Source: Oscillospiraceae bacterium (GTDB taxonomy: Bacteria > Bacillota_A > Clostridia > Oscillospirales > Oscillospiraceae). Taken from it: a DNA stretch of 23,732 nucleotides. The notes beneath the pieces were generated by a model, which saw nothing but the letters and a program-made list of their open reading frames with translations, was not told the origin of the DNA and ran no database searches. Made by a program: the position numbers and the translations under genes. Shown here in pieces: positions 1-6,448 of the stretch (positions are counted from its first letter, which is position 1; each line of letters opens with the position of its first letter). The stretch lies in assembly GCA_017470325.1 (NCBI GenBank), contig JAFUES010000025.1:1-23732 (forward strand). The letters are read 5' to 3'.

Positions 1-1
1 A

Positions 2-46
2 ATAGTAGATTTCCGCAACAGCGGATACCACTATTATGAAGGGTAA
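2..46 (+). CDS. possible C-terminal end of a gene cut by the window edge
   Basis: One frame on the plus strand runs open from the window edge for 14 codons (ending in the residues YHYYEG) and stops with TAA at 44-46. The residues look protein-like, and the bases after the stop become repetitive and hairpin-rich, as expected after a gene end. This is too short to name a family, and it may equally be a chance open frame. Confidence 0.22.
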   Translation: MVDFRNSGYHYYEG

Positions 47-183
47 TACGACCAAATCAACAATTTTCAGCCGCTGCCGCTGGGGCCGCACCGCTGCCGT
101 TCAGCTCCGCACCAGCTGCCGCTGGCTACCGCAATTTGCAGTTGAGGGGATTTGCCGTGACATCTTTTTCGTCACGACAACAC

Positions 184-223
184 AAAAAGAGCAGCTCACC
201 CGCGAGGGTGGGGTGCTCTTTTT
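184..223. terminator. bidirectional intrinsic terminator
   Basis: AAAAAGAGCA (184-193) pairs perfectly with TGCTCTTTTT (214-223). An inner stem CACCC/GGGTG (197-201 and 206-210) is closed by a GCGA loop. The A-tract/T-tract flanks let it act in both directions. It would end whatever gene enters from the left edge. Confidence 0.85.
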
Positions 224-232
224 ATTCCCGAG

Positions 233-320
233 GGGATTTGAACGGGAACGGTGTCAGAAAACCTGCCGGTGGCACGTTTTCCCCGCGACCCGGCCTGCGC
301 CGCAGCGCAGGTCAAATCCC
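233..320. repeat. three-armed palindromic element (cloverleaf-like)
   Basis: An outer 9-bp stem, GGGATTTGA (233-241) with TCAAATCCC (312-320), encloses two perfect or near-perfect hairpins. Arm A is GAAAAC-c-TGCC, loop GGT, GGCA-c-GTTTTC (257-281). Arm B is CCTGCGC, loop CGCA, GCGCAGG (294-311). The outer stem words resemble a tRNA T-arm, but no anticodon arm or acceptor end can be built, so it is not a tRNA. My inference is a dispersed palindromic repeat or structured RNA. Copy number cannot be judged from one window. Confidence 0.55.
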
Positions 321-336
321 TCCTTTTGCGTCAGGG

Positions 337-370
337 AAAAGTCTTGTTTCGTTATGAAGTCAAGGCTTTT
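337..370 (-). terminator. weak terminator after the importer operon
   Basis: AAAAGTCTTG (337-346) pairs with CAAGGCTTTT (361-370), with one G-T mismatch and a 14-nt loop. It lies about 90 bases past the metI stop and is the first hairpin with a T-tract on that strand, so it is the best candidate for the end of the six-gene importer operon. Confidence 0.45.
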
Positions 371-459
371 TTCTTAATTATACGCAGTATTTCAGACAGT
401 ATATGTCTCCTGCCGATGTCATAGTTCTGAATCTGCTCTAATCATCAGGGAAACCACAT

Positions 460-1143
460 TCATTCGTGGTGGATGCGTCTGTCTGTCCTGTGGGCGATCC
501 ATGTGCCTAACTCCTGTATGATCTGGACGATCAGTACCGTCAGGAAGACACAAATCCAGGTGATATCAGGATTAAAGCGCTGATGCCCATAGCTGATGGC
601 GATTTGGCCCAGTCCGGTTCCGCCGATGGTGGCGGCCATCGCCGAGTACCCCAATATGGTCACCATAGAGATCACGGCCCCGACGATCAGCGAGGGTTTT
701 GCCTCGGGCAAAAGGACCTTCGTTATGATCTGAAAATTGCTGGTGCCCATGGACTGTGCAGCCTCAATCACGCCCACATCCACCTCTTTCAGCGAGCTTT
801 CCACCATACGAGCCACATACGGTGCGGCAGCGATCACCAGCATGACGATCATAGCCTTGTTGCCGAGACTGGTGCCAACGATCAGCTTTGCCACCGGAAG
901 CATGGCGACCATCAGAATGATAAACGGGATGCTGCGGAAGAAATTGACAACCAGCCCCAGCAGACGGTTAAGCCAGTACACGGGGCAGATCCCATCCTTC
1001 CCGGTAATGTTCAAAACCACCCCCAGAGGCAGGCCGATGACATAGGCGATCAGAGAGGACAGCAGCGTCATATACACAGTCTCCCAGATGCCCATCTGGA
1101 TCAGGCCATTGTCCCACAGCTTGTAAAACATTTCCGAAAACAT
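460..1143 (-). CDS. metI: methionine ABC importer permease MetI
   Basis: This is the membrane subunit of a MetNI-type importer for methionine. The protein is about 227 residues, normal for MetI, with five or more hydrophobic segments. It carries the EAA loop that docks on the ATPase (EAAQSMGTSNFQIITKVLLP, about residues 127-146) and the MetI-typical stretch GYSAMAATIGGTGLGQIAI after it. I chose the ATG at 1143. A GTG directly before it (1146) follows the metN stop without a gap, but GGAGG spacing (8 nt) fits the ATG better. It is the last gene of the operon, translated right after metN. A dedicated stand-alone MetQ is absent; the only NlpA-type domain nearby is the C-terminal half of the fused lipoprotein upstream. 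Confidence 0.93.
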   Translation of the reverse strand: MFSEMFYKLWDNGLIQMGIWETVYMTLLSSLIAYVIGLPLGVVLNITGKDGICPVYWLNRLLGLVVNFFRSIPFIILMVAMLPVAKLIVGTSLGNKAMIVMLVIAAAPYVARMVESSLKEVDVGVIEAAQSMGTSNFQIITKVLLPEAKPSLIVGAVISMVTILGYSAMAATIGGTGLGQIAISYGHQRFNPDITWICVFLTVLIVQIIQELGTWIAHRTDRRIHHE

Positions 1144-1146
1144 CAC

Positions 1147-2136
1147 TCAAGCCTCCTCCTGCCATTCCACAGGGCTGTTTTGCAGCCAGGCGATGATCCT
1201 GTCCGCCTGGCGTTCCTCGTTCGGCAGTTCAATGATCATATGGCCAAACACGGCGCCCTCAAATTCCTGGGTATCCGCGAAAAGGATATTTACCGGCGCC
1301 TGGCATTCCAGGACCATGTCGGAAATGATCGGCGAGCGCGAGCAGGAGGCGTCAAAGGTCAGACGCAGCCGCCGGCCGCCCTTCGTGTTCAAAGCCTTTC
1401 GATTTCCCGGCAGGATCAGCTCCCGGGCGATCGCAGACTTGGGATTGGTAAAAACCTCGCTGACGCGCCCTTCCTCGGCGATCCGGCTGTGGTCAATGAC
1501 CGCCACCCGGTCACAGATCTGATCGATGACCTTCATCTCGTGAGTGATGACCACGATCGTCACGTCCAACGTCTCGTTGATCTGCCGCAGCAGATCCAAA
1601 ATCGATCGGGTCGTGTTGGGATCCAGGGCGGATGTGGCCTCATCACACAGCAGATACTTGGGTCTGGTAGCCAGTGCACGGGCAATGGCCACGCGCTGCT
1701 TCTGACCACCGGACAGTTGGGACGGATAGGAGCCGGCACGATCCGAAAGCCCGACCAACGCCAGCAGTTCCTCTGCCCGTTCTCTTGCCGCCTGCCGTCC
1801 GACTCCGGCCACCTCCAGGGGGAAGGTCACATTTCGCAGCACCGTGCGCTGCTCCAACAGATTGAAGCCCTGGAAAATCATGCCGATGCTCTGGCGCAGC
1901 TTCAACAGCTCTTTTCGAGGCAATTGGGTAATGTCGTCGCCGTCGATCAAAACCTGGCCGGCCGTGGGCTTTTCCAGAAGATTGATGCAGCGGACAAGCG
2001 TGCTTTTCCCGGCGCCGGACAGCCCGATAATGCCGTAGATTTCTCCATCTCGGATGCTCAGATCCACATCTTCCAGCGCAACGATTTCCGAATCCCCCGT
2101 CTTGTAGGTTTTGCTCAAATGCTTCAATTCAATCAT
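1147..2136 (-). CDS. metN: methionine ABC importer ATP-binding protein MetN
   Basis: This 329-residue protein is the ATPase that powers methionine uptake with MetI. Visible motifs are Walker A GLSGAGKST (38-46), Q-loop Gln89, signature LSGGQ (141-145), Walker B YLLCDE (161-166) and the switch His199. The C-terminal 70 residues (about 257-329) form the NIL domain, which in MetN proteins binds methionine and inhibits transport, so allosteric feedback is likely. The ATG at 2136 is preceded by GGCAGGAGA, 8 nt upstream. The reading frame stays open 104 codons further upstream, but that part is antisense-like sequence inside the lipoprotein gene and carries a hairpin. The stop codon abuts metI. Confidence 0.95.
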   Translation of the reverse strand: MIELKHLSKTYKTGDSEIVALEDVDLSIRDGEIYGIIGLSGAGKSTLVRCINLLEKPTAGQVLIDGDDITQLPRKELLKLRQSIGMIFQGFNLLEQRTVLRNVTFPLEVAGVGRQAARERAEELLALVGLSDRAGSYPSQLSGGQKQRVAIARALATRPKYLLCDEATSALDPNTTRSILDLLRQINETLDVTIVVITHEMKVIDQICDRVAVIDHSRIAEEGRVSEVFTNPKSAIARELILPGNRKALNTKGGRRLRLTFDASCSRSPIISDMVLECQAPVNILFADTQEFEGAVFGHMIIELPNEERQADRIIAWLQNSPVEWQEEA

Positions 2137-2151
2137 ACGTGTTCTCCTGCC

Positions 2152-2187
2152 AAAATGGCCGGGAAGCTTTGGCTCCCCGGCCATTTT
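2152..2187 (-). terminator. intra-operon hairpin between lipoprotein gene and metN
   Basis: AAAATGGCCGGG (2152-2163) pairs perfectly with CCCGGCCATTTT (2176-2187), closing a 12-base loop. Transcribed leftward, it is followed by only four T before the metN ribosome site. It sits in the 67-bp gap after the binding-protein stop. It may terminate part of the transcripts or protect the 3' end of the upstream message, giving more binding protein than MetNI. Confidence 0.7.
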
Positions 2188-2203
2188 TTGGTTTGTTCTT
2201 TGA

Positions 2204-3877
2204 TTACCGGATGGGAACGATGCCCGCGCCCGTGGCGTCGTTGTATGCGTCGACCGCGCCATCCTGCAAAACGGCGACCAGCGCCTGAATGGCAGGTGCG
2301 TTCTCGTCTCCACGGCGGACGGCAATGATATTGGCGTAGGTCTGAGCCGCGTCGCCGGAAGCATCCTCGATGGCAAGAGCATCGGAGGTGTTGAAGCCGG
2401 CGCCCAGCGCGTAGTTGTAGTTGATGACGGCGATGGTGCCCTCGTCACTGTTCTTCAGCAGAGAAGGCACGGCGTCTGCCTGGACCGCCTGGACGGTATA
2501 TCCTTTGTCATCCACGATATCCAGAATGGTCACGCCGGCTTCCACAGAGGCGTCATCGGGCAGCTCGATCAGGCTCTCCTGGCTGAGCAGAAGCAGTGCG
2601 CGGGTCTGGTTGGAATCGTCGTCGGGCACAATGATGGTAGCGCCCTCGGAAAGCGCGGCCAGGTCGGTCACAGAGTAGCTGTAAATGCCGAAGGGCTCAT
2701 AGTGGATGAGACCCGCGGAGACCAGATCCGTGCCGTTGGAGTCATTAAAGCTGTTGAGATAAGGGGTGTGCTGGAAATAGTTCGCGTCCAGCGTGCCGTC
2801 CTGCAGCGCGGTATTGGGCAGAACATAGTCGTCATAGATCACGATATCCAGCGTGATGCCCTGCGCTGCCAGTGCGGGCTTTACCTGCTCCAGGATCTCC
2901 GCATGGGGCGTTGAGCTGGCACCTACGGTCAGGGTAACGGGATCGCCGGAGTACTGCACGGCAGCAGTCGCTGCCGCGGCCACAACACCGCCCTCTACAA
3001 CAAGGCTCTCTTCATAGTCCAGACCATAGGTGTCCACCAAAGTGGCCTCATAATCCTTATGGAAGAAATCCTCCGCTGCCAGGGATTCGATCTCTGCGTT
3101 GATCCAGTTGAGCAGGGTGGTGTTGCCCTTGGAGACAGCCGGCGCGATGGTATCCTGGCTGCCCAGGGAGGGGATGCCTACGGTGTAGCCGCTGTTCTGC
3201 AGAGCGAAGGCAATGACCTCGGTGTTGTCGTTGGCCCAGGCGACACCGTTGCCGTTTTCAATGGCGTTCTTGGCATTGGCATAGGTGTCGTATTTCTGCA
3301 GCTTGATCTCCGGATTGTTCTCAATGAGATAGGTTTCAGCCGTGGTGCCGGAGATGACTATAACCTGGTCATCCGGGCCGATCTGGCTCAGGTCTGTGAT
3401 AACCCGGCTGTCCGGGGAGACAACGCCAAGCGCTACATTCATATAGGGCAGAGCAAAATCCACCTTTTCGGCACGCTCGGCGGTGACAGTGAAGTTTGCG
3501 AGGATAATATCGACCTTGCCGGTCTCCAGATATTCCACGCGGTTGGCGGCCTCGGTGGAAACATAGTTGATCGCTACGCCCAGGTCCTGGCCGATGCGCT
3601 CGGCAAAATACACGTCATATCCCTGATAATCCCCGTTTTCATCTACGTAGCCAAAGGGGTTTTTGTCGGAAAACACACCGATATTGATGGTGCCGTCCGC
3701 CTGGATCTCCTCCAGAGTACGATAGACGACGCCGCTTTCGGAAGTCCCGGCGGCAGAAGAATCGCTGGGCGCTGCGCTCTGCGTAGTGGCGGCAGGCGCG
3801 TTGCTGCCGCAGGCGGCCAGTGCAAAAATCAGAAGAAGCGCCAGAATCAGCGCGAATGCTTTATGATAAGTTTTCAT
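2204..3877 (-). CDS. fused double substrate-binding lipoprotein (SBP_bac_3 + MetQ/NlpA)
   Basis: This 557-residue lipoprotein carries two different solute-binding domains. Residues 1-22 are a signal peptide with lipobox LAAC (Cys23), followed by a Ser/Ala-rich tether to about 57. Residues about 62-285 are an SBP_bac_3 domain close to the CjaA (cysteine-binding) type: FGYVDENGDYQGYDV, EAANRVEYLETGKVDI, TAERAEKVDFALPYM with the carboxylate-binding Arg135, and GTTAETYL. An Ala-rich linker (about 286-312) joins a full NlpA/MetQ domain (313-557): GASSTPHAEILE, DANYFQHTPYL (364-374), HYEPFGIYS, AVINYNYA. Single binding proteins are about 270 residues, so the length fits two complete domains. The start at 3877 has GGAGG 8 nt upstream and overlaps the ATPase end by 17 bp. 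It sits between a polar amino-acid permease set and metN-metI, so it probably feeds both. Ligands (cysteine/cystine and methionine) are inferred. Confidence 0.93.
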   Translation of the reverse strand: MKTYHKAFALILALLLIFALAACGSNAPAATTQSAAPSDSSAAGTSESGVVYRTLEEIQADGTINIGVFSDKNPFGYVDENGDYQGYDVYFAERIGQDLGVAINYVSTEAANRVEYLETGKVDIILANFTVTAERAEKVDFALPYMNVALGVVSPDSRVITDLSQIGPDDQVIVISGTTAETYLIENNPEIKLQKYDTYANAKNAIENGNGVAWANDNTEVIAFALQNSGYTVGIPSLGSQDTIAPAVSKGNTTLLNWINAEIESLAAEDFFHKDYEATLVDTYGLDYEESLVVEGGVVAAAATAAVQYSGDPVTLTVGASSTPHAEILEQVKPALAAQGITLDIVIYDDYVLPNTALQDGTLDANYFQHTPYLNSFNDSNGTDLVSAGLIHYEPFGIYSYSVTDLAALSEGATIIVPDDDSNQTRALLLLSQESLIELPDDASVEAGVTILDIVDDKGYTVQAVQADAVPSLLKNSDEGTIAVINYNYALGAGFNTSDALAIEDASGDAAQTYANIIAVRRGDENAPAIQALVAVLQDGAVDAYNDATGAGIVPIR

Positions 3878-4649
3878 GTTCTTGTCCTCCATTGGATTTA
3901 GACTTGATTGTTTCATAAGTAAACGTATTTAAAAATTTCTTTGCCCGTTCGGTTTGCGGCCTATCGAAGAACACATCCGGTGCGGCATGCTCCACGATCC
4001 TGCCCTCGTCCAGAAACAGGACCTGGTCGGCCACGGCACGAGCAAACTGCATTTCATGGGTAACGATCAGCATGGTGCGCCCCTGTTTTGCCAGGTCCAG
4101 CAGCACATCCAGCACCTCGCGAACCATCTCGGGATCCAGGGCTGCGGTGACTTCGTCAAACAACAGGACTTCCGGGTGCATGCACAGTGCCCGCACGATG
4201 GCGACCCGCTGCTTCTGCCCACCGGAAAGCTGACGGGGATAATCCTTTGCCCGATCTCTCAGGCCCACACGGTCCAGCAGGGCCAGAGCTTCCTCGGTGA
4301 CGGCCGCCCGCTCCCGCTTCTGCACCTTTGTGGGGGCGAGGATGATGTTGTCCAGTACATTCAGATGGGGAAACAGCTCATAACTCTGAAAGACCATCCC
4401 GATCTTCTGACGTAAAGCCGGGAGGGTTTTGGCATCCCGGCGAATCTCCTGGCCGTTCAGGCGAATGCTGCCGCCCTGAATCGGTTCCAATGCATTGATG
4501 CATCGCAGCAAGGTGCTCTTGCCGCAGCCGCTGGGGCCGACGATGACCAGAACCTGGCCTTCCTGTACCGTGAGGCTCAAATCGTCCAGCACGGTCTTCT
4601 CGCCATATCGCTTGGTGAGATGCTCGATCGTCAACAACTCACGACTCAT
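3861..4649 (-). CDS. polar amino acid ABC importer ATPase (GlnQ/TcyN family)
   Basis: This 262-residue ATPase belongs to a polar amino-acid uptake system and acts with the two upstream permeases. Motifs are Walker A GPSGCGKST (38-46), Q-loop Gln88, signature LSGGQ (141-145), Walker B VLLFDE (161-166) and switch His198. The ATG has GGAGGTGAGGAT just upstream, which overlaps the end of the preceding permease gene (4-bp gap between the genes). The last residues (about 251-262, polar and Gly/Glu-rich) extend over the ribosome site and start of the fused lipoprotein gene, which suggests translational coupling. There is no NIL-type regulatory domain, unlike MetN. Family membership is secure. A cysteine/cystine substrate is inferred from the partner domain and the leader peptide. 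Confidence 0.93.
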   Translation of the reverse strand: MSRELLTIEHLTKRYGEKTVLDDLSLTVQEGQVLVIVGPSGCGKSTLLRCINALEPIQGGSIRLNGQEIRRDAKTLPALRQKIGMVFQSYELFPHLNVLDNIILAPTKVQKRERAAVTEEALALLDRVGLRDRAKDYPRQLSGGQKQRVAIVRALCMHPEVLLFDEVTAALDPEMVREVLDVLLDLAKQGRTMLIVTHEMQFARAVADQVLFLDEGRIVEHAAPDVFFDRPQTERAKKFLNTFTYETIKSKSNGGQEHENLS

Positions 4650-4653
4650 ATCC

Positions 4654-5328
4654 TCACCTCCACTTGGCCTCTAAGTGCTTTGCCAGCAGACTGATGGGCC
4701 AACAAGCTAAGAAATACAGGAAAAAGACAGTCAAGTATACGCCGAATGCCGCATTGGGACTGACCATGCGGTTGGCCTCTATGATCTGCTGCGCTACTTT
4801 CAGCACTTCCACCACCCCGATCATCAACACCAAGCTCGTCGTTTTGATCATACGGGTGATCAGATTGATGGAAAGCGGGATCAAACGGCGCACAGTCTGG
4901 GGGATGATGATGTATACGAAGGTCTGTCTGCCGCTGAGCCCCAGAGAGGCGGCGGATTCATACTGATGCCTGGGAATGCTGATCAAGGCGCCTCGCACCA
5001 AGTCACCCATTTCTGCCGTGCCCCAGAGGGAGAAGACAATAATGGAGGAGGCTTCCCCGCTCAGGTCCCATCCAAAGCTTCGGGTGGTACCAAAAAACAC
5101 CAGAAACAGCAGCACAAGCTGTGGCATGATGCGGATTGTCTCCAGATAAAGGCGGGTCAGCCCTCTGGTAAACGGGTTTTTCCACGTCATAACAATGCCA
5201 AGCAGAATGCCGGCCGGGATGCTGATGGCCACCGAGATGAGGCTGATCCGCAGCGCGACCCAAAGGCCTCCCATCAATCGGGCAAAATTTTTGCCTTTCC
5301 AAAGGACCTCAAGCCCCAAATCCGGCAT
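4654..5328 (-). CDS. polar amino acid ABC importer permease (HisM/GlnP family)
   Basis: This 224-residue integral membrane protein forms half of the channel. It has about five hydrophobic segments (for example ALRISLISVAISIPAGILLG near 25-45). Its cytoplasmic EAA-type loop, ESAASLGLSGRQTFVYIIIP, matches those of amino-acid permeases. It starts inside the end of the preceding permease gene (20-bp overlap), the usual layout for paired HisM/HisQ subunits. The ATPase gene follows after 4 bp. The two permeases are clearly different sequences, so the channel is a heterodimer. Confidence 0.92.
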   Translation of the reverse strand: MPDLGLEVLWKGKNFARLMGGLWVALRISLISVAISIPAGILLGIVMTWKNPFTRGLTRLYLETIRIMPQLVLLFLVFFGTTRSFGWDLSGEASSIIVFSLWGTAEMGDLVRGALISIPRHQYESAASLGLSGRQTFVYIIIPQTVRRLIPLSINLITRMIKTTSLVLMIGVVEVLKVAQQIIEANRMVSPNAAFGVYLTVFFLYFLACWPISLLAKHLEAKWR

Positions 5329-5968
5329 AGCGGAGCCTCCTTTCCAGCAGGCTTCCCATCAGGGAAACAGGAAGCAGGATAATCAGATAGAAGACCACCA
5401 GCAGAAACAGAGCTTCCCGCGTGCTGTAGTACAGCCCGATCAAATCCTTTGCGGTGAACATCAGATCCATCAGGCTCACCGCGCTGAATACACTGGTTTC
5501 CTTCAGCAGAAAGATCACATTTGCCATAAATGGCGGGACGCTGATCGACATGGCCTGTGGAAGGATCACATAGCGAAAGGCCTGCCAATTGTTCATGCCA
5601 AGACTGAGCGAGCTTTCCAGTTGGATCGTCTCAACCGCCTCCAGGCCGCTGCGAAAAGCCTCCGCCATATAGCTTCCGCCCAGAAACGCCAGCCCGGCGA
5701 TCCCGCAGGCGGCGGGCGAAGTGCGGATCCCCAGCTTAGGCAACCCATAGTAGATGAAAAACAACTGGATCAACAGCGGAGTATTGCGGCTGACTTCCAC
5801 ATAGACAGCGGCGATGCTTCGCAGAACGGGAACCTTCCAGTATGCCGCCGCGGCGCAAATCAGACCGATCCCGATCGCGATGACGATCCCTGTAATGCCA
5901 AGACGCAAAGTCAGCCAGGCGGCCTCTCGATACAAGGGAAGATACTGCGCTATTACTTCATAATCCAT
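5309..5968 (-). CDS. polar amino acid ABC importer permease (HisM/GlnP family)
   Basis: This is the first structural gene of the importer operon, 219 residues. The motif SRNTPLLIQLFFIYYGLP (about 60-77) is the hallmark of HisM/GlnP/TcyB permeases. The EAA-type loop ESSLSLGMNNWQAFRYVILP follows at about 118-137. About five membrane segments are visible. The ATG at 5968 is preceded by GGAGAAAGG. The gene lies about 110 bp downstream of a strong terminator hairpin in the leader, so its expression depends on read-through of that hairpin. Confidence 0.93.
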   Translation of the reverse strand: MDYEVIAQYLPLYREAAWLTLRLGITGIVIAIGIGLICAAAAYWKVPVLRSIAAVYVEVSRNTPLLIQLFFIYYGLPKLGIRTSPAACGIAGLAFLGGSYMAEAFRSGLEAVETIQLESSLSLGMNNWQAFRYVILPQAMSISVPPFMANVIFLLKETSVFSAVSLMDLMFTAKDLIGLYYSTREALFLLVVFYLIILLPVSLMGSLLERRLRYAGFGA

Positions 5969-6063
5969 ACAGGCGCCGTCCTTTCTCCGCTAAGACATCG
6001 AACCGTGCGCATTCGCCCGAATCGAAAGTTTTCACGAAGCAGCGCCTCGAAAAGAAGAATCAT
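5953..6063 (-). CDS. possible second leader ORF (36 aa) overlapping the permease start
   Basis: Just after the leader terminator, an ATG at 6063 with GAGGTG five bases upstream opens a 36-codon frame (begins MILLFEALLRENFRFGRM). Its TAA lies 13 bases inside the permease gene. It could couple ribosome flow into the permease start. It is Arg-rich, shows no known domain, and may be chance. Confidence 0.25.
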   Translation of the reverse strand: MILLFEALLRENFRFGRMRTVRCLSGERTAPVWIMK

Positions 6064-6077
6064 GGGAACACCTCAAC

Positions 6078-6111
6078 AAAAAAAGACCGGAGAACCAGTT
6101 ATGTTCTCCGG
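6078..6111 (-). terminator. attenuator terminator of the sulfur amino acid importer operon
   Basis: Read on the minus strand, CCGGAGAAC (6111-6103) pairs perfectly with GTTCTCCGG (6095-6087). The loop is 7 nt and seven T (6084-6078) follow. It stands between the leader peptide and the first permease gene, where a constitutive terminator would silence the operon. It therefore only makes sense if it is conditionally formed. Confidence 0.9.
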
Positions 6112-6160
6112 ATCCAGGCAGAATGAAACGGGAAGACGCGGTACTACTGGAGAGAACACA
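6100..6160 (-). promoter_or_regulatory. candidate antiterminator pairing (regions 2:3 of an attenuator)
   Basis: The RNA segment UGUGUUCUCU (6160-6151), covering leader codons 28-31, can pair over 10 bp (two of them G-U) with GGAGAACAUA plus one A (6109-6100). That partner includes the 5' arm of the terminator. The two folds are mutually exclusive. A ribosome stalled at the Cys or Met codons upstream leaves the segment free to pair and blocks the terminator. A ribosome reaching the stop codon covers the segment and lets the terminator form. The pairing is read by eye and no energy was computed. Confidence 0.65.
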
Positions 6161-6242
6161 GGAAAAAACGCGCACAGAGACAGCTGCGCATGGAAGCCAT
6201 GCACATCTTACACATGTTGAGCTTCGTGCTGCGAATCTCCAT
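6144..6242 (-). CDS. Met/Cys-rich leader peptide (32 aa)
   Basis: The frame runs from ATG (6242-6240) to TAG (6146-6144) with AAGGAG seven bases before the start. It encodes 32 residues. Besides the initiator it has Met at 10, 13, 15 and 18 and Cys at 11, 14, 21, 23 and 29, including the run MCKMCM (10-15). Nine sulfur-amino-acid codons in 20 positions is far above expectation. It lies 22 nt after the predicted transcription start and just before a terminator and a cysteine/methionine-type importer operon, so it is best read as a sensor peptide for charged tRNA-Cys/tRNA-Met rather than a functional protein. A hairpin GCATGG-CTT-CCATGC falls within codons 14-19. Confidence 0.8.
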   Translation of the reverse strand: MEIRSTKLNMCKMCMASMRSCLCARFFLCSLQ

Positions 6243-6270
6243 CGTTCCGCTCCTTTCCTGAGTTAAATGC

Positions 6271-6299
6271 ATGTTAACACAACTTTCCTACCGTGTAAA
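6271..6299 (-). promoter_or_regulatory. sigma-A promoter of the importer operon
   Basis: On the minus strand, -35 TTTACA (6299-6294), 17-nt spacer, -10 TAACAT (6276-6271). The predicted start is near 6264, leaving a short 5' end before the leader peptide ribosome site. The stretch 6300-6448 upstream is AT-rich, and I see nothing further in it except a weaker TTGACG near 6327-6332. Confidence 0.75.
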
Positions 6300-6448
6300 T
6301 AGGAAATTCGGGCGCAAAAAAATTTTCGTCAAATTGAATAGATTGCGGTCGGTCTGATCGGAAAAGAATTGTCCATCATTTAATCAATATTACATCGTTC
6401 ATCTGTTCTTTCTTGCACTTCCCTTTTGGACTCAACAGGCTGTTCCAA

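Larger units (their letters stand above)
47..459. other. non-coding stretch with hairpins
   Basis: I see no convincing gene here. Bases 70-145 are low-complexity and rich in GCTGCCG-like words. A small stem CGTGAC/GTCACG lies around 154-174. After it come a bidirectional terminator (184-223), a three-armed palindromic element (233-320) and a weaker terminator-like hairpin (337-370). Open frames through this stretch have no ribosome site and translate into repeat-like, basic sequence, so I treat them as spurious. Confidence 0.6.

Noticed and set aside
226..330. tRNA gene suggested by T-arm-like GATTTGAAC and CAAATCCC
   Set aside because: Neither strand gives an acceptor stem, D-arm or a 7-base anticodon loop; the arms are perfect hairpins of the wrong sizes.
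36..377. Open frames reading through the structured element
   Set aside because: No ribosome site, repeat-like basic translation, and they run across a strong terminator and hairpins.
583..2328. Long plus-strand open frame opposite metI, metN and the end of the lipoprotein gene
   Set aside because: It is the antisense shadow of well-identified genes in GC-rich DNA and shows no domain or ribosome site.
2137..2448. N-terminal extension of MetN (104 extra residues)
   Set aside because: The extra part overlaps the lipoprotein gene and a hairpin and is Arg/Pro/Thr-rich antisense-like sequence. The ATG at 2136 has a proper ribosome site and the canonical MetN start.
6137..6148. T-box-like GTACCGCG word in the importer leader (minus strand AGTAGTACCGCG)
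   Set aside because: The core T-box UGGN is replaced by UAGU, and there is no room for, or sign of, Stem I with a specifier loop. The leader peptide and the alternative helices explain the layout better. A covariance-model search would settle it.
6000..6300. SAM (S-box) riboswitch upstream of the methionine-type operon
   Set aside because: No S-box core motifs were seen in the roughly 190-nt leader, which is largely occupied by the leader peptide gene.
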